NCBI GenBank assembly: GCA_020847395.1
Contig: JADLCD010000063.1
Coordinates: 1 to 64,000, forward strand
Source: Chitinophagaceae bacterium
GTDB taxonomy: Bacteria > Bacteroidota > Bacteroidia > Chitinophagales > Chitinophagaceae
Reading direction: 5' to 3'
Length of the DNA: 64,000 nucleotides
The first letter of the stretch is position 1; every line of letters starts with the position of its first letter. Shown here piece by piece: positions 15,234 through 23,623 of this stretch. A program made the translations under genes and the position numbers. Below the pieces are notes generated by a model that ran no database searches, was not told the origin of the DNA, and saw nothing but the letters and a program-made list of their open reading frames with translations.

Positions 15234-15728
15234 TTATTTTTCATCCGCAGATGGTCCATACATTCCAGGCACTGGAATATTTAACAACCGCAGGTAAACA
15301 GATAACTGGCCGCGATGATGTATTATATGATTCATCAGCATAGTTCTCAGCGCTACTTTTTTGGGCAGGTTTACAACAACAATTTCTCCCCTGCAAAGTA
15401 TCCAGTTTTCATTTAATGTTTCGTCTGCAGCAGATTGCAACACTGCTACTGCCTGCTCAAGGTTTTGTTCAAAAGCTTCCAGCAGTTCTTTGCTATTAGT
15501 GGCTTTACATCGGTTGAACGCTGTTTTGGCAAAATCAAATTCATTCGCATTTGTTATTAATCCCGCCCATAGTGTAAGTTCGGCAATATGGCTGGCAAGC
15601 CTGCCAATCGTCATGCTTTTTTCATGTGGTTTCCAATCAAAATGTGCTTCGGGTATACGTGATAGTATCTTACGTGTGTTGGATGCTTCATGTTTCAATT
15701 CAGCAGCCATTGATGTACCAAGTGCCAT
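15234..15728 (-). CDS. DinB-family protein
   Basis: A 164-aa four-helix protein of the DinB/YfiT fold. The metal-binding histidine triad of the family is visible: HFDWKPHEKSMTIGRLASHIAEL (His in the first and second helices) and NHIIHHRGQLSVYLRLLNIPVPGMYGPS, the usual C-terminal signature. Members are putative metal-dependent thiol S-transferases; the actual substrate is unknown. It stands alone and is divergent from the acetylesterase gene. A MITE-like element has inserted in the shared upstream region, 45 bases before the start codon. Confidence 0.87.
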   Translation of the reverse strand: MALGTSMAAELKHEASNTRKILSRIPEAHFDWKPHEKSMTIGRLASHIAELTLWAGLITNANEFDFAKTAFNRCKATNSKELLEAFEQNLEQAVAVLQSAADETLNENWILCRGEIVVVNLPKKVALRTMLMNHIIHHRGQLSVYLRLLNIPVPGMYGPSADEK

Positions 15729-15781
15729 AATACAAGTTTTTTATAAAGATAGAATTGATTTTGTAATGGACTTTTTCTTTA

Positions 15782-15891
15782 GGGTGCATTCCAAATTGTC
15801 GCATTGGGCTTCATGTGGGCAATGAAGACACTGCCCACGGCAGGCGCCCTGGCTGGTGTCTCACCAGCCAGCGACAATTTGGAATGCACCC
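15782..15891. mobile_element. MITE-like inverted-repeat element, copy A
   Basis: A 110-bp element with perfect 21-bp terminal inverted repeats (left end GGGTGCATTCCAAATTGTCG, then C). It is flanked by a perfect 9-bp direct repeat TTTTCTTTA at 15773-15781 and 15892-15900, the footprint expected of transposition. The inside contains two smaller hairpins (TGGGCAATG...CTGCCCA and CTGGCTGGTG...CACCAGCCAG) and no gene. It separates the divergent DinB and acetylesterase genes. Related ends occur at 36578-36696 and 62304-62384. Confidence 0.85.
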
Positions 15892-15925
15892 TTTTCTTTA
15901 CTATCTTTTGCAAAAATATTCCTGT

Positions 15926-17353
15926 ATGTTTAAAACGATTGTACCGCGTTCAGCTTTCTTCCTGCTCACATTATTTATTGCGTTTAGCAGCTTTGCCCAG
16001 GTACGCCTTCCGGCAATATTTTCCGATAATATGGTGTTACAAAGGGAATCTGAAGTAACGATTTGGGGATGGTCTTCTCCTGCCGAAAAAATATTTATCA
16101 GCAATACATGGAGCAGCAATATTGATTCTGTGCAGGCGACTGGTTTTGCAAAATGGAATGTAAAAATAAAAACACCGGCAGCTGGCGGCCCATATACACT
16201 TACCATTAAAGGCAGCAATACTATTGCGTTGCAGAACGTGATGATAGGTGAGGTTTGGGTTTGTTCGGGTCAATCGAATATGGAATGGAGCAGCGTGAAC
16301 GGGCTGCCGGAAATGGATGCTGAATTGCCTAACAGCGCTAACGCTAATATCCGGTTATTTCATATTCCCAAAACAACTGCCATTTACCCGCAGGATAATA
16401 ATGCAGGCACCTGGAAAAATTGCGATGCCGCATCATTAAAAAATTTTAGCGCGGTTGCTTATTTTTTTGGTAAGAAATTACAGAAAGAATTAAATGTTCC
16501 TATAGGGCTTATCAATACCAGTTGGGGCGGCACACCCGCTGAAGTATGGACGCCTGCTGATGCCGTAAACAACGATGCCGAATTGAAAGAAGCTTCTGCT
16601 AAACTGGGCATTACCAGTTGGTGGCCTACTGTTGCAGGTGCAACGTATAATGCAATGATTTATCCTATAACCAATTTTAATATTGCCGGTGCAATATGGT
16701 ACCAGGGAGAAAGCAATACAGGCACAGCAGCTTCTTACAAAAAACTAATGACTACAATGATTGATAGCTGGCGCAAAGCCTGGAATAAAGATTTTCCGTT
16801 TTATTATGTGCAGATTGCACCGTTTAAATACGGCAATAAAAATATAGCCGCCCTGCTTCGCGAAGCGCAAACACAAACACTATCGCACCCTAAAACAGGT
16901 ATGGCTGTAATTACTGACCTGGTGGAAAATATAACAGACATTCATCCACGCCAAAAAATTGCTGTTGGCGAAAGGCTTGCTGCATGGGCATTGGCAGATA
17001 CTTACAATAAACAGGGCATCAGTTATAAAAGCCCCATGTACAAAAACATGGAGGTAAATAAAAATAAAATAACCGTATACTTTGATAATGCGGCAGATGG
17101 TTTAATACTTAAAGGAGCAGGCAAAAAAGCAACAGAATTTTATATTGCCGGCGAAGATAAAAACTTTTTACCGGCAGACGTGAAGATAGAAGGCGACCAT
17201 GTTATACTGAGCAATAAACAAATTAAAAACCCGGTTGCAGTACGATTCTCGTTCAGCAATACTGCTATCGGAAATATTTTTAATAAAGCCGGCTTACCTG
17301 TAAACCCCTTTAGAACGGATAACTGGGATGTGGATACTGGGAAGGAAGAATAG
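15926..17353 (+). CDS. Sialate O-acetylesterase-like SGNH esterase
   Basis: 475 aa from the ATG at 15926, with a signal peptide ending SSFAQ (about residue 24). The catalytic serine is in VCSGQSNMEWSS, the oxyanion region shows IWYQGESNTGTAASY, and the Asp-His pair is in ITDIHPRQK, as in GDSL/SGNH sialate O-acetylesterases. An Ig-like N-terminal part (VRLPAIFSDNMVLQRE) and a C-terminal beta domain complete the usual layout. It should remove O-acetyl groups from sialic acid or other glycans (xylan is the alternative) in the periplasm. Longer in-frame starts fall inside the MITE and are rejected. Two sialidase-like genes follow a few kb downstream. Confidence 0.88.
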   Translation: MFKTIVPRSAFFLLTLFIAFSSFAQVRLPAIFSDNMVLQRESEVTIWGWSSPAEKIFISNTWSSNIDSVQATGFAKWNVKIKTPAAGGPYTLTIKGSNTIALQNVMIGEVWVCSGQSNMEWSSVNGLPEMDAELPNSANANIRLFHIPKTTAIYPQDNNAGTWKNCDAASLKNFSAVAYFFGKKLQKELNVPIGLINTSWGGTPAEVWTPADAVNNDAELKEASAKLGITSWWPTVAGATYNAMIYPITNFNIAGAIWYQGESNTGTAASYKKLMTTMIDSWRKAWNKDFPFYYVQIAPFKYGNKNIAALLREAQTQTLSHPKTGMAVITDLVENITDIHPRQKIAVGERLAAWALADTYNKQGISYKSPMYKNMEVNKNKITVYFDNAADGLILKGAGKKATEFYIAGEDKNFLPADVKIEGDHVILSNKQIKNPVAVRFSFSNTAIGNIFNKAGLPVNPFRTDNWDVDTGKEE

Positions 17354-17426
17354 ATAATTGATCGCTTTTGTTCGGCCATTCCTACGCTTGATGCTATAGA
17401 TTTTTTGAAAAAACACAAAACATTTT

Positions 17427-18119
17427 ATGGCTAATTTCTTTATTTCTTATTCAAGAAAAAATACGGATATAGCAAAAAGGATCAGGAATCTTATATCCAG
17501 ACTTGATACAGCTCATGATGTATTTTTAGATACAGAGTCAATAAAGGCAGGTGCAGACTGGAAAAAGGAATTAGAGAACCGGATAAAAAAGTGTGACCAT
17601 TTTATTTATATTCATTCGCCGGAATCTTTACAATCAAAATATATAAAGCAGGAACTTGCCTGGGTGCGGCAATCTGAATTGAAAACCGGTATTCGTAAAT
17701 TAATTGTTTACCGGCTGCAGTTTGCAGACATTATACCGCAATTAGCAGCATACCAGATATTGGATGCAACCGATGATTTTACGATTGATTTTTTTAAATT
17801 AATGTCAGGCATCTTACAAAATAATAGCTTTTATACTGTTGAGCATGAGATACAGTTGGCAGATGAATGGTGGTATAGTGGCAAATTCTGGATAGACGCT
17901 CCTCCTGAGTTCCTTAAAAAAATTCAGATGGTAGAATACAGGTTTGACTACGGCTGGGATACAGACGCTATTGAAACTGTTAAGGCTTCACCCACATCGC
18001 TAAAAAATAAGTTTAAAAAGAACTTTGAGACCAAATATCATTTTACAGTGTTTGTAGTAATATATTTATTGAATACGAAAGAACTGTATTTCGTTAAAAC
18101 CATCCCTGTTTTTCATTGA
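17427..18119 (+). CDS. TIR domain protein with C-terminal pYEATS-like domain
   Basis: A 230-aa protein with no signal or membrane segment. Residues 1-115 form a TIR domain: NFFISYSRKNTDIAKRI, VFLDTESIKAGADWKKEL, HFIYIHSPESLQSKYIKQEL, with Glu76 in the position of the NADase glutamate. Residues about 145-230 look like a prokaryotic YEATS domain (WWYSGKFWIDAPPEFLKKIQ, VEYRFDYGW, FTVFVVIYLLNTKELY). TIR-pYEATS fusions are known and are thought to act as signalling or antiviral sensors that consume NAD, but the family is little studied. It stands alone after the acetylesterase and before a broken gene and repeats, so it may be recently acquired. Confidence 0.75.
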   Translation: MANFFISYSRKNTDIAKRIRNLISRLDTAHDVFLDTESIKAGADWKKELENRIKKCDHFIYIHSPESLQSKYIKQELAWVRQSELKTGIRKLIVYRLQFADIIPQLAAYQILDATDDFTIDFFKLMSGILQNNSFYTVEHEIQLADEWWYSGKFWIDAPPEFLKKIQMVEYRFDYGWDTDAIETVKASPTSLKNKFKKNFETKYHFTVFVVIYLLNTKELYFVKTIPVFH

Positions 18120-18123
18120 TATC

Positions 18124-18267
18124 ATGCCTAAAAAATCCTCAGCAGTAATTGAAATCATAGGTATCAATCCATTTGTATTTGTTACTGATAAAATACTGGC
18201 GTCTATTTTTACTTTATGTGGAAAAGATAAAGACCAGGGATTTGGCTTTAAAAAAAATCTAAGATAA
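18124..18267 (+). pseudogene. 5' fragment of a DUF1905 gene
   Basis: The frame MPKKSSAVIEIIGINPFVFV then continues to GKDKDQ and stops after 47 codons. The IIGINPFVFV and FTLCGKDK parts match the N terminus of DUF1905 (YdeI-associated) proteins, which are about 90-150 aa. Homology ends exactly where the 138-bp repeat begins (18235, CAGGGATTT), so the repeat seems to have interrupted the gene; the last 11 codons are read from the repeat. Confidence 0.65.
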
Positions 18268-18372
18268 CCTTCTTTATAAAAGTTGAACGAGATTGCTTCA
18301 CCCGCCGCAACCTACTTTTAATTCAAATTTCCTGCGGGCGGGTTCGCAAAGACGCAAGAGTGTTTGTATTTT
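18235..18372. repeat. Inverted repeat flanking the GT39 gene, left copy
   Basis: About 138 bp that match the reverse complement of 20428-20566 with scattered mismatches and small indels. It contains the shared words AATCTAAG, TTATAAAAGTTG, GAGATTGCTTCACCCGCCGC and AGAGTGTTTGTATTTT. The remainder up to 18528 holds no gene that I can see. Confidence 0.8.
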
Positions 18373-18528
18373 ACTATCAGCGCTGAATCCAGATGTATAA
18401 CTATTCAACCCCCTGCCGTGCTTGCGAGCCCCGCCTCAACCATTTATAAATATAAGGTTATATGCGGGCGAAGTTAATACAGTGATGCTAAAAAATTCTC
18501 CTGAATTACTATACGATCTATACCATCA

Positions 18529-20223
18529 CTATCTCGCCACTACGGTTATAAGATAATGCGTATCCACTACAGATGGTCGCGTTTTATAATTAATAAACTT
18601 ACCGGTTAATTTGCTGGCGTGATAATAAGGAAAAGTATGCGTATCCATTATTTCAAAACCATTGCTTCGTATTTCTTCCAATCCCTCCTGCGTAGTGTAT
18701 ATTAAAAGCGGTTGTTTTGCATATACTTTTAATTGGGTAAGGTTACCATATACTACATCTTTTTTTGTATAGAATGTAAACGAATGAGAGAATGTGCCAT
18801 ATACCGCCGCATGCTTAACACTGTTACCTGTTAGGGTATTGGAGAATTTTGCCGCATTGCTTCCGCTTTGATAATCTATTAATGAAGTATAGAAAAATAT
18901 ATTTAAAAATCCATAAGCCCCAAGTGCAGCCAAAAAGCTTTTTCCTATAGTACTAAAGAGGTCATTTTTTTTGAATACAAGAAAAGTAGCAACAATAACT
19001 ACCAGCATATACATTACCGCCAGCATACTGTGATGAGTATGATAAAAATAAATCAGCAGTATTGGTAATAATAACAAAGCAACAATGATAATATATTGCA
19101 CTATCGTCATCACCCGTATCCATGCCGGCTTTTGCAACTGGTAAAGATATTGGGCAGTGATAATACAAAAGAAAGGAAATAAAATATTGAGATAATGCGG
19201 CAGTTGAAATTTTGATAATGAAAAAATCAATAGCATGGTTAACCCGCTGCCTATTGTTATATATTCTTGTTTATGATAGAATTTTCCTGATTTAAAAATC
19301 TTCCAGCCTAATGCCATATAAAATACCAGCGACCAGGGAAGGAATGCCCACAGCATTGTGTGTAAATAGAAAAAAAGATCGCCTTTACCTTTGATTGGAC
19401 CGTTATTAAGAAATCGTCCGAACTGACTGTCCCAAAAAAAGAACCGAACGCCTGATACGCCCGTTGTACCAAAAACTTCTTTTTCGGGATGCAAATCAAA
19501 CTGCACATATAAAGTATATACTTCGGGTAAAGAAAATACAGCTATAAGTATAAAAGCAACAATCCATTTATAATTGAACAATTGATTAAAATCTCTTTGT
19601 ATAATCCAGTGAATAATAAAACCGGCGCCAATAGTAATCAATACAAAAGGGCCTTTTGTCATAACTGCAAAAGCAGCTAATAAAGCGCCCCACACAATAT
19701 GCAAACTAAATTTTTTATGCAGAGAAGCAATATAAAAATGATATACACTACCAATAATAAACCCGGTAAGATAAGGCTCTGCACGAACATCATTATTTGA
19801 TATTACAAGGTGGGCTGCTGATAAATATAACAATACACTCAGTTGTGCAACGCTTTTGTTATAAGCTTTAAATGCAAACTTATATGTATAATAAGCGCCC
19901 ATCAACCAGCATAAAAATGCAGGCAGCTTATAAGCAAAAGTATTTATTCCAAAAATTTTATAGCTTATTGCGATTAACCAGAAAGGAAAATGCGGTTTAT
20001 CCAACCAGTCTTTTCCAAACACCATCAGGTTCACAAAATCATTGCGCTTAACAATTGTTTTGGCAACCATTGCATATAGTGTACCATCCGAATCAAGAAT
20101 AGTTACAAAAAAACCGGTGGCATTAATAATTATTCCCGCAATACAAAGCGGCGTAAACCATTTTGCAAGCCAGGCTTGCCATCCGTTAAACCCGTATTCA
20201 TTTTGTGATAAAAGCATGCCCAC
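18529..20223 (-). CDS. ArnT/PMT-type (GT39) lipid-linked glycosyltransferase
   Basis: A 564-aa inner membrane protein with about eleven to twelve hydrophobic segments. The N-terminal part has the family's first-loop acid motif in ATILDSDGTLYA-like form (TILDSDGTLYAMVAKTI). KDWLDKPHFPFWLIAISYKIFGINTFAYKLPA and SNNDVRAEPYLTGFIIG follow, as in ArnT/dolichyl-phosphate-mannose transferases. The C-terminal 80-100 residues form a periplasmic domain. It would move a sugar from a polyprenyl-phosphate donor to lipid A, protein or glycan at the outer face of the membrane. The gene is bracketed by a pair of inverted repeats (18235-18372 and 20428-20566), which suggests that it may have moved as a unit. 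Confidence 0.87.
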   Translation of the reverse strand: MGMLLSQNEYGFNGWQAWLAKWFTPLCIAGIIINATGFFVTILDSDGTLYAMVAKTIVKRNDFVNLMVFGKDWLDKPHFPFWLIAISYKIFGINTFAYKLPAFLCWLMGAYYTYKFAFKAYNKSVAQLSVLLYLSAAHLVISNNDVRAEPYLTGFIIGSVYHFYIASLHKKFSLHIVWGALLAAFAVMTKGPFVLITIGAGFIIHWIIQRDFNQLFNYKWIVAFILIAVFSLPEVYTLYVQFDLHPEKEVFGTTGVSGVRFFFWDSQFGRFLNNGPIKGKGDLFFYLHTMLWAFLPWSLVFYMALGWKIFKSGKFYHKQEYITIGSGLTMLLIFSLSKFQLPHYLNILFPFFCIITAQYLYQLQKPAWIRVMTIVQYIIIVALLLLPILLIYFYHTHHSMLAVMYMLVVIVATFLVFKKNDLFSTIGKSFLAALGAYGFLNIFFYTSLIDYQSGSNAAKFSNTLTGNSVKHAAVYGTFSHSFTFYTKKDVVYGNLTQLKVYAKQPLLIYTTQEGLEEIRSNGFEIMDTHTFPYYHASKLTGKFINYKTRPSVVDTHYLITVVAR

Positions 20224-20658
20224 TTATTAAGCTGCAAAATATTTAAAAATTTTCTTTATAAGCAATCTCGTTCAAAGGAACCTGAGATTACTTTGCCGCG
20301 CATCAACCTGATATGGCAAGTTTGATTATGCGGCGCGCAATGACGACTAAGAGGCTGGGCAATTACAAACTTTGATTTAGGGGCTGACAGTAATAAAAAA
20401 GAGATTGGCAATTATAAGCAGGACTGCAAAATACAAACACTCTCGCCATCCTTGCGAGACCGCCATCATGAAGATTGAATTAAAAGCATCTCGCGGCGGG
20501 TGAAGCAATCTCATGCAACTTTTATAATGAAGATTACCTTAGATTTTTTTAAAAGCAAAATCCCTGTGCGCCCATCCCGTTTTTGTTTTTAAATCTACAT
20601 AAAAGCATAATGGCAGAATATTTGCATAGCTGTAATTACTACATCTAAACTATTCCTC
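20224..20658. repeat. Repeat-rich intergenic region
   Basis: No gene is visible. Positions 20428-20566 are the inverted partner of 18235-18372. Positions about 20262-20350 contain further pieces of the same kind (AGCAATCTCGTTC, GAGATTACTTTGCCGCGC, GCGCGCAATGACG), a sequence type common between genes in this phylum. The last 90 bases should hold the promoter of the following gene, but I see no clear TAnnTTTG box. Confidence 0.7.
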
Positions 20659-23481
20659 ATGAGACCACACTTTCTTACCAGGTTGCTACCAACCTTATTG
20701 CTGCTTGTTTTACCGTTTTCATACAGTATATCACAACCATCAACATGGGAATCAAGGGGTGTTGGTGGCGGTGGAAGTTTATTTTATCCAACCATCAATC
20801 CGGCAAATGATAATGAGTTCTATATCACCTGCGATATGAGCCAATTGTTTCATAGTACGGATTTTGGATTGAGCTACACACAGGTGCCTTTTACGCAATT
20901 GCAAACCGGCAGCTCATCTACCTACGAATTTACAAACAACAATAATATTGCTTACTGTATTGCAAATGATGGAAACATTAATTATGCAGTAAAAACTATG
21001 GATGGAGGAAGTAACTGGACTATTCTCCCGGGGAATCCTGTTAGTGAAGATGTGTATACATTAAAAGCCGATTATACTAACCCAGGCAGAATAATCATGG
21101 GTTACTATGACGCTATCTATATCTCCAATGATTATGGCGAAAATTTCTCTCTTGTAAAACAAGCTGCCGATGCAGGAGCAGGCATTACTATCGGCGGTGT
21201 TTTTTTTGATGCTGATAATATTTATATCGGCACTAATGAAGGTATATTCTATTCTTCCAACGGAGGTGCAGCCTTTTCTATTTTAAGCACAACAGGTATT
21301 CCTGCTGCCCAGGCAATTTTTTCTTTTGCTGCTGCAAAGTCTGGTGGCGTTACAAGATTTTGTTGTATAAGCATCAACAAAACTGATATATACAATGGCA
21401 TTCAGCCCTGGGAATATTACGGATTGATAAAAGGAGTGTATACAATGGATGCAGGCACAAATATATGGAGTTCAAAAATGACTGGCATTGATATAAACAA
21501 TGATTTTATGATGTTTGTTGGCATGGCTAAAAACGATATCAATACTATTTATCTTGGAGGCAGCGATGCTACAACAGGAGGCAACAGTGTTTTAAAAACT
21601 ACAAATGCCGGTAATACCTGGAGCAAAGTATTTATTACAAGTAACAATCAAAATATTCGCACCGGTTGGTCAGGCCAAAATGGCGACAGAAGCTGGGGAT
21701 ATGGCGAAAGTTGTTTTGGTATTGCAGTTGCGCCAAACAATGCCAATAAAGATTTATTTGGCGATTTTGGTTTTGTTCATAAAACAAGTGATGGCGGTGC
21801 TACATGGCAACAGGCTTATGTTAATACCTCTGATGAACATGCAGCCGCTGCTCCTACGCCGGCTAAACAATATTATCACAGTATCGGGCTTGAAAATACT
21901 TCTGTGTGGCAGGTGCATTGGCAGGATGCTGATAATATGTTTGCATGTTTTTCAGATATAAGAGGATTGAGAAGCAAGGATGCCGGTAAAACCTGGGGAT
22001 TCGACTATACAGGTTATACCGCCAATACTATGTACCGTATTGCTAAACACAATACAGCAGCAACAATGTTTGCAGCAACATCAGGCGTTCATGATATGTA
22101 CCAGAGTACACGCCTGGCAGATAATTTGCTCGATAATAATGATGCCGGCGGAAGCATTATTTATTCTTCTGACAATGGAGCATCATGGCAATTGCTGCAT
22201 CAATTCAATCATCCCGTGTTTTGGGTGGCTACCGACCCGGGAAATGCAAATCGGCTATACGCCAGCGTTATACATTATGGCGGAGGAACCGGCGAAGGCG
22301 GTATATGGAGAACAAACGATTTGAATAATCTTGCCACATCATCATGGGCGAAACTTCCCAACCCGCCACGCACACAAGGTCATCCCGCATGTATTGCTGT
22401 ATTGAATGATGGTAAATTAGTTTGTACATATTCCGGCAGGAGAACGGATAATGGATTCACTGCAAGTTCCGGTGTTTTTTTATACGACCCGGGTACAAAC
22501 ACATGGTCGGATGTTTCGGATGAAGGCATGCATTACTGGACTAAAGATATTGTGATTGATCCGGCTGATGCAACCCAAAACACCTGGTATGTTGCCGTAT
22601 TCAGCGGATGGGGCGACGCACCAAATGGTAAAGGAGGTTTATACAGAACAACCAATCGTGGTGCATCCTGGACTAAATTAACAAATGAACTGTTTGACCG
22701 TGTTACATCTATCAGTTTTAATCCCGCTGTAAATAACGAAGCATATCTTACTACTGAAACACAGGGGCTATGGAGAAGCGCTGATATTCGTGCAGCAACG
22801 CCAACATGGTCTTTGGTTAGCAATTATCCGTTTCGTCAACCGGAAAGGGTTTTCTTTAATCCTTATAATCCCGCTGAAATATGGATAAGCAGCTTTGGCA
22901 ACGGCCTCAGGCTGGGGCTTCAATCCACTACCCTGCCCATTCATTTACTAACGTTTTCGGGTAACCGCGTTAAAGAAACCTCAACGCTGCAATGGACAAC
23001 TGCCGGGGAAGAAACGGGTGATATTTTCATTATAGAACGAAGTATGGATGGCAGGCAGTTTTACAGTATTGGCAACCTTGCCGCAAAAGGAAGTGGCAAT
23101 AATCAATATGAATGGATGGATAAAAGCGATGTTGCCGTAGTATATTACCGCATCAGCATACACAGCGCCGCTGGAAAAATTATGTATAGCAATACCATCA
23201 AACTTTCAAATAATGCAGACACAAAAAATAATATCCGGTTGTTGCAAAACCCTGTACATTCAAATATTTTTTTAGAAGTAAATTCGGAAAGAAACGGAAT
23301 TATAGAAATACAACTGGCAGATATAACAGGGCGGAATGTTTTAAGAAAGATGCTGAACATACAAAAAGGAACCAACCAGTTATCAATCAATATACCGCTG
23401 AATCTCAGTAACAATATTTACATTCTCAAAGCAAAAACAGCAGATATTGAAACAACAAAACGTGTGATGATTATGCATTAA
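20659..23481 (+). CDS. T9SS-exported beta-propeller (sialidase/GH74-like) protein
   Basis: 940 aa. After the signal peptide (residues 1-25) come many BNR/Asp-box and Vps10-like repeats (STDFGLSY, TMDGGSNW, SNDYGENF, TSDGGATWQQ, SSDNGASWQ, TTNRGASWTK), which build one or two seven-bladed propellers like those of xyloglucanases and sialidases. Residues about 770-850 form a beta-sandwich. The last about 80 residues are a type IX secretion sorting domain (LLQNPVHSNIFLEV, GRNVLRKM, NNIYILKAKT). The protein is therefore secreted to the cell surface or outside. A glycan-degrading role is likely, but I see no clear catalytic residues, so it may be only a binding propeller. Confidence 0.85.
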   Translation: MRPHFLTRLLPTLLLLVLPFSYSISQPSTWESRGVGGGGSLFYPTINPANDNEFYITCDMSQLFHSTDFGLSYTQVPFTQLQTGSSSTYEFTNNNNIAYCIANDGNINYAVKTMDGGSNWTILPGNPVSEDVYTLKADYTNPGRIIMGYYDAIYISNDYGENFSLVKQAADAGAGITIGGVFFDADNIYIGTNEGIFYSSNGGAAFSILSTTGIPAAQAIFSFAAAKSGGVTRFCCISINKTDIYNGIQPWEYYGLIKGVYTMDAGTNIWSSKMTGIDINNDFMMFVGMAKNDINTIYLGGSDATTGGNSVLKTTNAGNTWSKVFITSNNQNIRTGWSGQNGDRSWGYGESCFGIAVAPNNANKDLFGDFGFVHKTSDGGATWQQAYVNTSDEHAAAAPTPAKQYYHSIGLENTSVWQVHWQDADNMFACFSDIRGLRSKDAGKTWGFDYTGYTANTMYRIAKHNTAATMFAATSGVHDMYQSTRLADNLLDNNDAGGSIIYSSDNGASWQLLHQFNHPVFWVATDPGNANRLYASVIHYGGGTGEGGIWRTNDLNNLATSSWAKLPNPPRTQGHPACIAVLNDGKLVCTYSGRRTDNGFTASSGVFLYDPGTNTWSDVSDEGMHYWTKDIVIDPADATQNTWYVAVFSGWGDAPNGKGGLYRTTNRGASWTKLTNELFDRVTSISFNPAVNNEAYLTTETQGLWRSADIRAATPTWSLVSNYPFRQPERVFFNPYNPAEIWISSFGNGLRLGLQSTTLPIHLLTFSGNRVKETSTLQWTTAGEETGDIFIIERSMDGRQFYSIGNLAAKGSGNNQYEWMDKSDVAVVYYRISIHSAAGKIMYSNTIKLSNNADTKNNIRLLQNPVHSNIFLEVNSERNGIIEIQLADITGRNVLRKMLNIQKGTNQLSINIPLNLSNNIYILKAKTADIETTKRVMIMH

Positions 23482-23623
23482 ATCTGGTTAGTTACAACTA
23501 CTCAAGCCTGCAAAATAATGCAATCGTAAGGCAGGAAATTTTATGCGCTTTTCAAGACTGAATTTTAATCAATTCAACCTATATTTAATGCCTGCATTTT
23601 AAATGATATAAGCGATTCACTAC

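Noticed and set aside
15815-15925. Longer N terminus of the acetylesterase
   Set aside because: The extra codons lie inside the MITE and would hide the signal peptide; the ATG at 15926 gives a clean signal sequence.
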